From Firmicutes bacterium AM55-24TS (GTDB taxonomy: Bacteria; Bacillota; Clostridia; UBA1381), in contig QTVU01000045.1 in the NCBI GenBank assembly GCA_003460745.1, forward strand, positions 1 through 22,419: a DNA stretch of 22,419 nt, written 5' to 3'. Below the pieces are notes generated by a model. The model had not been told where the DNA came from. It searched no databases and saw nothing but the letters and a program-made list of their open reading frames with translations. The first letter of the stretch is position 1. Each line of letters begins with the position of its first letter. A program made the translations under genes and the position numbers. Positions 8,001 to 16,228 of this stretch are shown piece by piece.

Positions 8001-10418
8001 ATTGCAGATATGGAAAAAACAAACGCTGACGGCAAAAAATATCGTCTGGCTCTTCTGCGACTTAAAGAAGGTGGCAAGTATATCGTTGATGCAGGCGGGT
8101 TGACTTTTACCGATGAAAAAACATTTTCTGTTGAGCCGTTTGAGAAGTTGGCTCTGACACTGACTGACAATCAAATTTCCGGCAAGGTGAAGTATGCCGT
8201 GGATAATACGCCTTACGTTATCCGCACTTATTTTTCAAACGAAGAAGGCGGAGCGGACTATATGATTTCAGAACAGGAAATCAGTGATACCTCAAATATT
8301 GAACTTTCCGTTCCTACATCGGGTGCGATAGCACCGACAGGTGAATATTATGTGACAGCCTTTCTTATGACGAAAAAGCAAGCAGATCTTAACGGTGACG
8401 GTAAGGAGGAAGACGCACTTATTGCTATTGATAATCAAGCGTTTAATACAAAAGCTGCATATACCAATGTAAACGAACCATCCGCACCGACAGATGTTAC
8501 TCTGCAAACGTCAGGAAATGAGGTAATGCGTGCGGAGTGGAATGCGTCAGACAATGTTGACGGTTATAATGTGAGAATTTATGAGGAAAAAGACGGCGAA
8601 TGGACAGACACAGGATTTGGATATGATTTGGATAAAAACACGACAGCGGTTGATATGGCACTAACTGTCGGAGGAAACGGCGTTCGTGTAAATGAAAACG
8701 GAAATACCGCGGAGTCTGTTCCTGCCGAGAATTTGTTGCCTGATAAGACATATAAAGTCGGTGTTCGTGCATACAAAAAATCGGAAAACGGAAAGTATTA
8801 CAGTAAGGAAAACGAATCTACAGGCGAATTTCTTCCTAAATATACACCTATGGATATAGCACTTTCGATGAACGGTAACGAATGCACTGCCGATGAAAAC
8901 GGCGTTTATCACGCATATATCGGCGGCGGTGACAATACTTTGTCTGTAAGCGGATCGGACGCTGATGCGACATTTAAACTGACAAGAATGGACACAAATG
9001 ACCAAATACCAAACGAAAACGGTGAAAACACCTTTGCAATTCCGGAATTTGAGGGGAGTTTGATGTTCAAGATTGACGGTATTTCCGGCAAGGATGTAAC
9101 AAGTGTATTCCTACTTATTAATATGGATAAAGAACCGCCTGTTCTGACGCTTTCATCTGATATATTTTATGCAGACAATGAAAGCGGCGACTATACGATA
9201 ACAGGAATATCAGATGCGGGTAGCAGAATTATGTACGGCGATAATGAAGAAGTTGTTGCAGGCAGTGACGGTAAGTTTGCTGTTTCTGGAAACCTTGATG
9301 AAAGTCAAACAAGCAGTGTTATTATGCTTTGTGCACAGGATTTTGCCGAAAATACTTCAATACCACAGACTGCACTTGTTATAAAGAAAATATCGAACAC
9401 CGTAACGGTAAATGACAGCTATGCGGAGAATTCGGGTAGCGGAGAGTATTCAGAGGGCGAAACGGTAACGATTAAGGCCGGCGAACGCAGCGGATATAAA
9501 TTCAGCGGTTGGACGACAGACGACAGTGTACAGTTTGCGGACAGCAAGTCGGCGGAAACAACATTTACAATGCCGAGTAAAGCCGTAACCGTAACCGCTA
9601 ACTGGACGAAATCAAGTGGCGGTAACGGAGGCGGAGGCGGCAATGTGTGTTATACCGTTTCATTTGAAACAAACGGCGGTAATGATATTGCAAGCAAAAC
9701 CGTTACGAGAAACAGTGTTATAAAAGAGCCGGAAACACCGATAAAGGACGGATTTGACTTTGAGGGCTGGTATACCGATAAGGGACTCAAAACAAAATAT
9801 GATTTTACTGAAAAGGTAACAAAGAACTTCACGCTATATGCAAAATGGACGGAAAAGGATAACGGTGAATGGAAAAATCCGTTTACCGATGTTAAGGAAA
9901 AAGACTGGTTTTACGATTCGGTGAAATACGCGTATGAAAATGACTTGATGAAGGGCATATCAAACACAGAATTTGCACCGGACAGTGATGTTACCAGAGC
10001 AATGTTTGTGACGGTTATCTATCGTATGGAAAATGAGCCACAGACGGGAAAATGTGCTTTTACTGATGTTGAAAGCGGTAGCTATTACGAAAATGCAGTT
10101 GCTTGGGCGAATGAAAACGGCATTGTTTCGGGTATTTCTGAAGAGTGTTTTGCTCCGAACGAGCCAATTACACGTGAACAGATGGCGGCGATTATCTATC
10201 GTTATGCAGCGTTTAAAGGATATGACATAACTACAAGCAGCAGCACATCTTATACGGATAACGACAATATTTCGGATTATGCAAAGAATGCTGTAATATG
10301 GGCGGCTGAAAAGTCCGTTATGACAGGTAATACAGACGGTAGCTTTGCACCGAAAGCAAACACGACAAGAGCACAGGCTGCTTCAGTATTTATGCGTATG
10401 GTTGAAAACTTAAAATAA
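5017..10418 (+). CDS. Large secreted SLH-domain surface protein, frameshifted
   Basis: ATG 5017 follows GGAGGG and encodes a clear signal peptide ending near LAA. The signal peptide is in one frame to about 5185; the rest continues one base out of phase to the stop at 10418. Adding one base gives a continuous 1800-residue protein. The upstream continuation in the long frame (STYTATVPRAIAKETGEV..., from about 5187) reads as normal protein, so the true product starts at 5017 and not at the internal ATG 5346. Approximate domains: an unrecognised region of some 1100 residues, an Fn3-like domain (about 1155-1260), two InlB-type repeats (1461-1530 and 1545-1613) around a Gly-rich linker, then three SLH domains (1620-1676, 1679-1738, 1743-1800). 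An EF-hand-like DLNGDGKEED lies near 1122. The SLH domains should anchor it to the cell wall. Confidence 0.85.
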
Positions 10419-10455
10419 AATATTGAAATTCCTCTCATAAATAATGAGAAAAAAG

Positions 10456-10501
10456 ACCGCTCGGAATAGAGGTGAAATGCCTTTATTGACGAGCGGTTTT
10501 T
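10456..10501 (+). terminator. Rho-independent terminator of the SLH protein gene
   Basis: The stem ACCGCTCG / CGAGCGGT encloses a 26-base loop and is followed by five T, about 40 bases after the SLH stop codon. Confidence 0.8.
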
Positions 10502-10570
10502 GCTTGCGATAAATTCACAAAGTAGTTGGATTGCTTGACACCGGAGCATCCTCATACTGAAAAAACAATA

Positions 10571-10621
10571 AAAAAACCGAGTGACATACAAAAACTTTAA
10601 AGTTCTGTAAGAACACTCGGT
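10571..10621 (-). terminator. Terminator of tRNA-Leu
   Basis: Read on the minus strand, ACCGAGTG pairs with CACTCGGT and is followed by a run of T, immediately downstream of the tRNA. It faces the SLH-gene terminator, so transcription converges in this gap. Confidence 0.88.
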
Positions 10622-10622
10622 A

Positions 10623-10706
10623 TGGTGCAGATGAAGGGACTTGAACCCCCACGTCGGTGACACTAGATCCTAAGTCTAGCGCGTCTGCCAATTCCGCCAC
10701 ATCTGC
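10623..10706 (-). tRNA. tRNA-Leu (anticodon UAG)
   Basis: The minus strand reads GCAGATGTGGCGGAATTGGC at the 5' end and closes with ATCTGC, discriminator A and an encoded CCA. The anticodon stem CTAGA / TCTAG encloses loop CTTAGGA, giving anticodon UAG, which reads CUN leucine codons. The long variable arm of class II tRNAs and the T arm GGGGGTTCAAGTCCC are present. Length is 84 bases. Confidence 0.97.
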
Positions 10707-10720
10707 AAACAACATAATAT

Positions 10721-10749
10721 ATTATAGCAGTGAAAAGTTGATTTGTCAA
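10721..10749 (-). promoter_or_regulatory. Promoter of tRNA-Leu
   Basis: On the minus strand a consensus TTGACA (10744-10749) and TATAAT (10721-10726) are separated by 17 bases, placing the transcript start a few bases before the tRNA. Confidence 0.9.
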
Positions 10750-10777
10750 TACTTTTTTATAAAAAAATCAAATTTTT

Positions 10778-11697
10778 TTATTCTTTCAACATATTATGTG
10801 TTTTATCAATGATAAAAGTCATAGCGGACGGCATAACATTTATGACGGTATGTTTAGGATTGCCACCGTATTCGCCGTCAAGGGTCCATTTAATATTCTC
10901 ATCACATTCAAATTCAAAATACGAAGATTTTACAAACAAATATTCATCGCCGGAATTTTCGCCACGCATAAGATTAATAAGAATATTTTGAAATTCGATA
11001 AGATTAGTCGGACGTTTAAAAACGAGCATTTCAAACAATCCGTCATTCAAATCTACATTTTTAAGTTGTTTTGTTTTATGCAATCCTGCAACGGAGGTTG
11101 CGTTTAAAATCATACAAAGGAATATATCTCCTTCAAATTCGCCGTTATCATATTTTATTTTAACGTGATAAGACGGCAGGGAAGAAAGTCGTTTCATACC
11201 CTCCAAAACATATGCGGTATGACCGAGAATGTTTTTTGTTTCTTGCGGTGTATCGTAAGGGACATCGGTAAATGCACCGAATGCGGCAACATAGTTAAAA
11301 GTCGTACTGTTAAACTTACCTATATCGCATTTAAACGGAACGCCGTTTACGGCAATATCGGACGACTTCGCTATACTTTTCGGCAATTCAAGAGTAGAGG
11401 CAAAGTCATTTGTTGTGCCTGTTGGGATATATCCAAGACAAGGTCTTTTGTCGGCGTCAAATTCCATAAGTCCTTTTACTGCTTCATTTAAAGTGCCGTC
11501 ACCGCCTGATACAACGATTCTGTCAAATTTATCACCGTTATTTTTATATAATTATATGCGTCCAAACGTTCTTGAGTCGGACGGACTGTAATATCATATT
11601 CGGCTTTGGCAAATTTATCGAGAATATCAAGAAGATGATTTTTTATTTGCCCTTTACCCGAATGTGGATTAAAAATAAAAAGCATTTTCTTTGTCAT
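10778..11697 (-). CDS. Diacylglycerol kinase-family lipid kinase, frameshifted
   Basis: A YegS/DAGK-type lipid kinase that would phosphorylate diacylglycerol or a related lipid with ATP at the membrane. The N-terminal part has NPHSGKG (residues 10-16); the glycine-rich GGDGTLNEAV and GTTNDFAS follow. The stop at 11488 in the N-terminal frame and the frame of the remaining 230 residues differ by one base. Adding one A to the A5 run at 11541-11545 (read on minus) gives YIKNNGDKFDRIVVSGGDGT, an unbroken 306-residue protein of normal family length. ATG 11697 follows GAGGTG by 6 bases; the upstream GTG 11706 overlaps that site and is rejected. A sequencing deletion in the homopolymer is more likely than a real mutation. 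Confidence 0.85.
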
Positions 11698-11734
11698 AGA
11701 AATCACCTCAAACTTTTAAGTATTTTATAGATAA

Positions 11735-11763
11735 ATTATACCTTTCTAAAAGAAAATAGTCAA
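11735..11763 (-). promoter_or_regulatory. Promoter of the lipid kinase gene
   Basis: On the minus strand TTGACT (11758-11763) and TATAAT (11735-11740) are 17 bases apart. The -35 box lies only 8 bases from the -35 box of the divergent MATE promoter. Confidence 0.85.
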
Positions 11764-11771
11764 GAAAATAC

Positions 11772-11800
11772 TTGCCATTAATGTAGTTTGCGTGTATAAT
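11772..11800 (+). promoter_or_regulatory. Promoter of the MATE-ruvX unit
   Basis: TTGCCA (11772-11777) and TATAAT (11795-11800) are 17 bases apart, 20 bases before the AGGAGG site of the MATE gene. Confidence 0.85.
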
Positions 11801-11834
11801 ATTACTATTATGCAACAAATAGGAGGGAAAATAA

Positions 11835-13217
11835 TTGCATATAGTAAAGGAAAAGAGATTTTATATTAATCTGCTCACAATAACAATACCGATTGCACTG
11901 CAAAATCTTATCAGTTTTGCGACAAGTATGATGGATACGATTATGTTGGGACGAGCAGACGATACGGGCGTGTTTTTGTCAGCATCATCGCTTGCAAATC
12001 AGCCGTTTTTCATTTTATCGCTTGTCTGTTTCGGCTTGGCGGGTGCATCAACGGTACTTAGTGCGCAATATTGGGGAAAACGTGATACTGCGTCAATACG
12101 GTCGATTTATTCGATTATATTAAAAGTTGCGTTTGTCATTTCAACACTTATGGCACTTGCGGTACTTATATTTCCGCAAGCCGTGATGGGGATATATTCA
12201 AACAATGATGAAATAATCGCGGCAGGAATATCATATCTGCGTATTATCGGTTTTGCATATATTTTGTTTGGTCTAAGCAATACGATGATATGCTGTATAA
12301 GAAGTATAGAGCTTGTGAAAATATCTGTTGTGGTAAATATTACATCGTTCTGTACAAACGTATTTTTGAATTGGGTGCTTATTTTCGGTAATCTCGGAGC
12401 ACCGGCGCTGGGTATTCGCGGTGCAGCGATTGCAACTCTCACAGCAAGAATACTTGAATTTTTGATAGTAAGTATATACATTTTCTGCATTGACAAACGT
12501 CTTAATTTTAAACCTAAGCATTTGTTCTTGTTTGACAAGATATTTGCGCTTGACTTGTTTCAACACGGATTGCCTGTATTTATAAATGAAGTTATGTGGT
12601 CGCTCGGTGTATCGGCACAAGCGGCAATACTCGGACACATTAAATATTCAGCCGGTGACCCCGTTGCAGCCAATTCAATCGCGTCAATGGTGCAACAGCT
12701 TTCAACGGTTGTTATATTCGGTATCGCTAATGCAGCAGGAATTATAATAGGTAAATCTATCGGTTCGGGAAAAATCGAAAGGGCAAAGGTTGAAGCAAAA
12801 ACATTAAAATATTTAAGCTATGTTATCGGCGTTATTGCCTGCGGAGTTATATTGCTTTTGAAGAATTTTGTTATCAATTTCTACACAATTCCGCCCGAAA
12901 CAAAGGCACTTGCAAATGAATTGATGGTAACTATTGCGTTCATAACTATATTTGTATCGGTTTCATCTGTTACGATTGTCGGAATACTTCGCGGTGGAGG
13001 AGATACAAGATTTTGTATGGTTGCGGAAATTATTACGCTTTGGTGTGTTGCAACACCGCTTGCACTTATAGGTTCACTTTTAAGGTTGCCTGTACCGCTT
13101 GTACTGATTTTGATGAAAAGTGATGAGCCGTTAAAAAGTTTGGTGTCGGTCATTCGTATAAATAAAAATAAATGGATAAAATCGCTTGCAAGAGATTTTA
13201 ACAGGGAGGAAGTATAA
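11835..13217 (+). CDS. MATE-family multidrug exporter
   Basis: A 460-residue protein with about 12 membrane helices in two similar halves, typical of MATE transporters, which export drugs or metabolites in exchange for Na+ or H+. Typical segments include TIPIALQNLISFATSMMDTI near the N-terminus, GLAGASTVLSAQYWGKRD and, in the second half, a related ANAAGIIIGKSIGSGKIERA. The start is TTG 11835, supported by AGGAGG eight bases upstream and by family alignment of the N-terminus. The stop codon overlaps the ruvX start by one base (TAATG), so the two are co-transcribed although their functions are unrelated. The exported substrate is not predictable. Confidence 0.92.
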   Translation: MHIVKEKRFYINLLTITIPIALQNLISFATSMMDTIMLGRADDTGVFLSASSLANQPFFILSLVCFGLAGASTVLSAQYWGKRDTASIRSIYSIILKVAFVISTLMALAVLIFPQAVMGIYSNNDEIIAAGISYLRIIGFAYILFGLSNTMICCIRSIELVKISVVVNITSFCTNVFLNWVLIFGNLGAPALGIRGAAIATLTARILEFLIVSIYIFCIDKRLNFKPKHLFLFDKIFALDLFQHGLPVFINEVMWSLGVSAQAAILGHIKYSAGDPVAANSIASMVQQLSTVVIFGIANAAGIIIGKSIGSGKIERAKVEAKTLKYLSYVIGVIACGVILLLKNFVINFYTIPPETKALANELMVTIAFITIFVSVSSVTIVGILRGGGDTRFCMVAEIITLWCVATPLALIGSLLRLPVPLVLILMKSDEPLKSLVSVIRINKNKWIKSLARDFNREEV

Positions 13218-13633
13218 TGAGAATACTCGGAATAGATTACGGTGACGCAAGAGTGGGGATTGCGGTAAGTGATTTGCTCGGCTTTATGGCACAAGGCGTA
13301 AGAACGATAAAAAACAGAGGTACCGAAAAATTACTGACCGAATTAAAGGAAATACTTGACGAATACAAACCCGAAAAAATAGTTATCGGTCTGCCGAAAA
13401 ATATGGACGGAAGTGAGGGGTTTCGTGTTGACGCAACGCACGAATTTGCCGACGTACTTAAAACAATATATGACGGCGAAATTGTATTTTGGGATGAAAG
13501 ACTTTCATCTGTCGGTGCGGCAAGGTTTCTGAATGAAACAAATACACGCGGAAAAAAACGAAAAGATGTATTGGATACCGTTGCGGCGTGCATAATACTT
13601 GACGGATATTTAAGTTCGCAAAAAAATAAATAG
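13217..13633 (+). CDS. ruvX: RuvX/YqgF Holliday junction resolvase-like protein
   Basis: A 138-residue RNase H-fold nuclease of the RuvX/YqgF family, implicated in pre-16S rRNA 5'-end maturation and possibly in Holliday junction resolution. The motifs are GIDYGDARVGIAVSD with the first catalytic Asp, IGLPKNMDGSEG, WDERLSS with the acidic pair, and DTVAACIILDGYL. GGGAGGAAG lies just before ATG 13217 inside the MATE gene end. It is followed by a DUF1292 gene, the usual partner order in Firmicutes, although ireB and alaS are not upstream here. Confidence 0.95.
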   Translation: MRILGIDYGDARVGIAVSDLLGFMAQGVRTIKNRGTEKLLTELKEILDEYKPEKIVIGLPKNMDGSEGFRVDATHEFADVLKTIYDGEIVFWDERLSSVGAARFLNETNTRGKKRKDVLDTVAACIILDGYLSSQKNK

Positions 13634-13634
13634 A

Positions 13635-13663
13635 TTGACATTTCAAGTGGTATATATTACAAT
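13635..13663 (+). promoter_or_regulatory. Promoter of the DUF1292 gene
   Basis: TTGACA (13635-13640) and TACAAT (13658-13663) are separated by 17 bases, beginning just after the ruvX stop codon. Confidence 0.85.
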
Positions 13664-13708
13664 ATAAATAGTTAAAATAAATAACGGAAAGAGAAAGGAA
13701 TTTTTATA

Positions 13709-13981
13709 ATGGAAAATAACATAATAATGCTTGAAGATGAACACGGTTGTATGATTGAATTTGAAACAATCGATGTATTTGAATTTGAAGGTGTAACATA
13801 TTTCGCACTTCTTGAAGTTCTTCCTGAAGGTCAGGAAAATGATGAAGTTCTTATTATGCAGGTTGAGGGTGACGTTGAGTCAGAAGAGGCTGAGCTTGTA
13901 ATGGTTGAGGATGAGACAAGACTTGAGGCTGCATTTAATGAATTTTTAAGACGTGATGAGGAAATGGCAAACGAAGAATAA
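13709..13981 (+). CDS. DUF1292 family protein (YrzB-like)
   Basis: A 90-residue, strongly acidic protein that matches the DUF1292 pattern: MLEDEHGCMIEFETIDVFEFEG near the N-terminus, then YFALLEVLP, and a Glu-rich C-terminus. The function is unknown. Its place directly after ruvX is the conserved Firmicutes order. GAGAAAGG lies about 10 bases before ATG 13709. It has its own near-consensus promoter and no strong terminator that I can see. Confidence 0.9.
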   Translation: MENNIIMLEDEHGCMIEFETIDVFEFEGVTYFALLEVLPEGQENDEVLIMQVEGDVESEEAELVMVEDETRLEAAFNEFLRRDEEMANEE

Positions 13982-14055
13982 TATCGGCAAAACCATAGAG
14001 GTAATGTCAAAATAATTCGTTTTGTAAGTTTTTTTGAAAAACTATAAATTTCCTA

Positions 14056-14087
14056 TTGAAATTTTATTCATTATGTGCTATTATAAT
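14056..14087 (+). promoter_or_regulatory. Promoter of the 6S-like RNA
   Basis: TTGAAA (14056-14061) is followed after 17 bases by TATTAT (14079-14084); an overlapping TATAAT is at 14082-14087. Transcription would begin near 14091-14095. Confidence 0.75.
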
Positions 14088-14090
14088 AAC

Positions 14091-14303
14091 AGAAAAACAA
14101 AATAGCTAATTACCCTGAGATTTCGCGTTTAAAAGTCTTTTTTTTACCAACACTTCTTAAAAGGGATATTATCTCCGTTTATGGCGTATACGCCTCCGTT
14201 CCTTCGGGAATGCCAGTGGACATATAAAGTAAACGGGATTTAGCCCACCTGCATGAGCAGGTAGAAACTCGACTTTAACTGACGGTTATTTTGGGGTTTT
14301 TTA
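14091..14303 (+). ncRNA. ssrS: Probable 6S RNA
   Basis: This 210-base gene-free stretch has its own promoter and folds as one long rod. The closing stem CCCTGAGAT (14113-14121) pairs with ATTTTGGGG (14288-14296). A second helix, GTTTAAAAGTC (14127-14137), pairs with GACTTTAAC (14271-14279). A large internal bubble follows, then inner helices CCGTTTA / TAAACGG (14175-14181, 14230-14236) and hairpins at 14183-14194, about 14198-14212 and 14247-14262. The closing CCCTGAGATTTCGC resembles the 5' end of E. coli 6S RNA, and the rod with a central bubble mimics an open promoter, as 6S RNA does to hold RNA polymerase. A T run follows the closing stem. Another structured RNA cannot be excluded without a covariance-model search. 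Confidence 0.7.
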
Positions 14304-14318
14304 TTGCCTGTTTTTTTA

Positions 14319-14347
14319 TTGACAATACAATATTGAAATGATATAAT
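14319..14347 (+). promoter_or_regulatory. Promoter of the yhbY-leuS operon
   Basis: A perfect TTGACA (14319-14324) and a perfect TATAAT (14342-14347) are separated by 17 bases, 44 bases before the yhbY start. Confidence 0.92.
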
Positions 14348-14390
14348 TAAATATGTATATTTATGATAAAAATTACTTCGGAGGATATTA

Positions 14391-14693
14391 ATGATAACAG
14401 GAAAACAAAGAGCGTATTTAAGAAAAATGGCGCATCAGCTTGAACCTATATTCCAAATAGGCAAAGAAGGTGTTACCGACGCATTTATTGACGGACTTAA
14501 CAAAGCACTTACAAAACGTGAAATTTTAAAGGTGCATATACTTGAAACTGCAATGCTTGATACTCGCGACACCTGCAATTACGTTGCGGAACGTCTTGGA
14601 GCGGAGCCGGTGCAGGCAATCGGAAATAAGTTTATAATTTATCGTAAATCCGATGAAGAAAAATACAGAAAAATCGAGTTGCCGAGGAAATGA
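14391..14693 (+). CDS. yhbY: YhbY/YqeI family RNA-binding protein
   Basis: A 100-residue CRS1-YhbY (CRM) domain protein that associates with pre-50S ribosomal particles and is thought to assist ribosome assembly. The hallmark GKEG loop (FQIGKEGVTD, residues 22-31) and the C-terminal GNKFIIYRKS segment are present, with the basic N-terminal TGKQRAYLRKMA helix typical of the family. GGAGG lies just before ATG 14391. It opens the operon and overlaps nadD by four bases (ATGA), as expected for translational coupling in the conserved Firmicutes cluster. Confidence 0.95.
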   Translation: MITGKQRAYLRKMAHQLEPIFQIGKEGVTDAFIDGLNKALTKREILKVHILETAMLDTRDTCNYVAERLGAEPVQAIGNKFIIYRKSDEEKYRKIELPRK

Positions 14694-15295
14694 AAATAGG
14701 AATAATGGGCGGTACGTTCAATCCTATCCATAACGCACATCTCTTAATTGCGGAAATGGCAAGGGAGGAATACGGACTTGACCGTGTGATATTTATAACG
14801 GACGGCAATCCGCCTCATAAGAGTGCGAACGTTACGGCAAAACAACGCTTTGAAATGACGCATATTGCCATAGCGGATAACAGTGCTTTTGAGGAGGACG
14901 ATTTTGAAATTAATCGCAGTGAAAAATCGTATACGGTAAACACGCTTGGATATTTAAAAGAAAAATATCCGAATGACGATTTGTTTTTTATAATCGGTGA
15001 AGATTCGCTTAATGATTTTGATAAGTGGTACAAGCCCGATAAAATACTTGAAATGTGTTCGCTGCTTGTATTTCCGAGAAAATCGCTAAAGTCGCTTACG
15101 GAAACGATAAAGGTCGTAAAAGAAAAAATGAACGGTCGGATATTTCCTATATCAGCACCCGTTTTTAGAATATCTTCAACGGATATAAGAAACAGAGTGA
15201 AAAACGGTCAGACGGTAAGATATATGCTGCCTGAAAATGTTAGAGATTATATAAATAAGTATCATCTTTATAAGGAAAACGAAAATGATAGATAA
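14690..15295 (+). CDS. nadD: Nicotinate-nucleotide adenylyltransferase
   Basis: NadD joins nicotinate mononucleotide with ATP to form deamido-NAD, a late step of NAD synthesis. The 201-residue protein has the nucleotidyltransferase motif GGTFNPIHNAHL (7-18), NPPHK (40-44) and the C-terminal ISSTDIR motif (161-167). The length fits the family. The start overlaps the yhbY stop; the GAGG upstream is very close, so translation probably relies on coupling. It overlaps yqeK by 11 bases. Confidence 0.96.
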   Translation: MKIGIMGGTFNPIHNAHLLIAEMAREEYGLDRVIFITDGNPPHKSANVTAKQRFEMTHIAIADNSAFEEDDFEINRSEKSYTVNTLGYLKEKYPNDDLFFIIGEDSLNDFDKWYKPDKILEMCSLLVFPRKSLKSLTETIKVVKEKMNGRIFPISAPVFRISSTDIRNRVKNGQTVRYMLPENVRDYINKYHLYKENENDR

Positions 15296-15848
15296 TTACA
15301 AGAATAAATTAAAGAGTACGCTAAGCGAAAAACGATATAAGCACAGCCTTGGAGTGTGTGACGAAGCGGTAAAGCTTGCCGAAAAGTACGGTGCAGATAC
15401 CGAAAAAGCATACACAGCCGGAATTTTGCACGATTGTGCAAAGGGTTATGACACAGACGATCAGATAAAACTTTGTCAAAAGTACGGTGTTGTGCTTGAT
15501 GATATAACGCTTGCGTGTAAGCCTGTCATTCATGCACCGCTCGGTGCAAAAATCGCAAAGGCTGAGTATGGAGTGAACGACAAAGACGTGCTTGACGCGA
15601 TAATGTGCCACACGGTCGCAAAGGAGAATATGTCGCTTTTGGATAAGATAATCTATATTGCGGATATGATTGAGCCTATGCGTGATTTTGACGGAGTGGA
15701 GGAGCTTAGGAAAGCGGCGTACGAAAATATTGACAGGGCATTTATTCTTGGACTTAAACAAAGCATTGTCTTTAATGCACAGAAAAATAAAATAATACAC
15801 CCCAATACATTATCTGCATGGAATTATATGCTGATGAACGGAAAATAA
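15285..15848 (+). CDS. yqeK: HD-domain Ap4A hydrolase (YqeK type)
   Basis: A 187-residue HD-superfamily hydrolase of the YqeK family, which in Bacillota splits diadenosine tetraphosphate symmetrically to two ADP. The metal ligands are visible: H20 (KHSLGV), the H49-D50 pair (LHDCAK), H83 (VIHAP), H109 (CHT) and D127 (IADMIEP). AAGGA precedes ATG 15285 inside the end of nadD. Its place between nadD and rsfS is the standard Firmicutes order and supports the assignment. Confidence 0.94.
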   Translation: MIDNYKNKLKSTLSEKRYKHSLGVCDEAVKLAEKYGADTEKAYTAGILHDCAKGYDTDDQIKLCQKYGVVLDDITLACKPVIHAPLGAKIAKAEYGVNDKDVLDAIMCHTVAKENMSLLDKIIYIADMIEPMRDFDGVEELRKAAYENIDRAFILGLKQSIVFNAQKNKIIHPNTLSAWNYMLMNGK

Positions 15849-15863
15849 AAGGAGGGACACTAA

Positions 15864-16205
15864 ATGACTAAGGTTGAAATTATTCAAAAGGCACTTGAAG
15901 ATAAGAAAGCGACAAATATAGAAGTGCTTGACGTTGCAGAGCAGACATCGCTTGCGGATTACTTTGTTGTTGCATCTTGTCAGTCAACGGTACAGGTAAG
16001 AGCGAGTGTTGATGAAATTGAAGAAAAGCTTGAAGAGGCAGGCTTTGAGATAAATCATAAAGAGGGTTACAGAGGCGGCAGCTGGATTTTGGTTGACTGC
16101 GGTGACGTAATCGTTCACGTTATGCAGCACGAAATGCGTGAATTTTATGCTATCGAACGTCTTTGGGACGACGTCGGTAACGTAGATGAATCAGAAGAAG
16201 AATAA
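15864..16205 (+). CDS. rsfS: Ribosomal silencing factor RsfS
   Basis: A 113-residue protein of the RsfS/Iojap family, which binds L14 on the 50S subunit and blocks joining with 30S when nutrients run low. Typical segments are [38 protein letters not shown] and [11 protein letters not shown] strong AAAGGAGGG site lies just before ATG 15864. The acidic tail (DESEEE) is common in this family. It is the fourth gene of the operon. Confidence 0.96.
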   Translation: MTKVEIIQKALEDKKATNIEVLDVAEQTSLADYFVVASCQSTVQVRASVDEIEEKLEEAGFEINHKEGYRGGSWILVDCGDVIVHVMQHEMREFYAIERLWDDVGNVDESEEE

Positions 16206-16228
16206 ATTTTAAAGGAGCAAATATACAA

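Noticed and set aside
8497..9005. Several minus-strand frames of 65-114 codons opposite the SLH gene
   Set aside because: They lie wholly antisense to a long gene with clear domains, have no ribosome sites I could see and contain no recognisable protein motifs.
10515..10715. Minus-strand open frame reading ADVAELADALDLGSS
   Set aside because: This is the well-known false translation of a tRNA-Leu gene and its flanks; the tRNA explains the sequence.
13237..13641. 134-codon minus-strand frame opposite ruvX
   Set aside because: It is an antisense shadow of a conserved gene with intact motifs.
13982..14055. Terminator after the DUF1292 gene
   Set aside because: Only a weak A/T-only inverted repeat near 14027-14045 is present; it is too weak to support a call.
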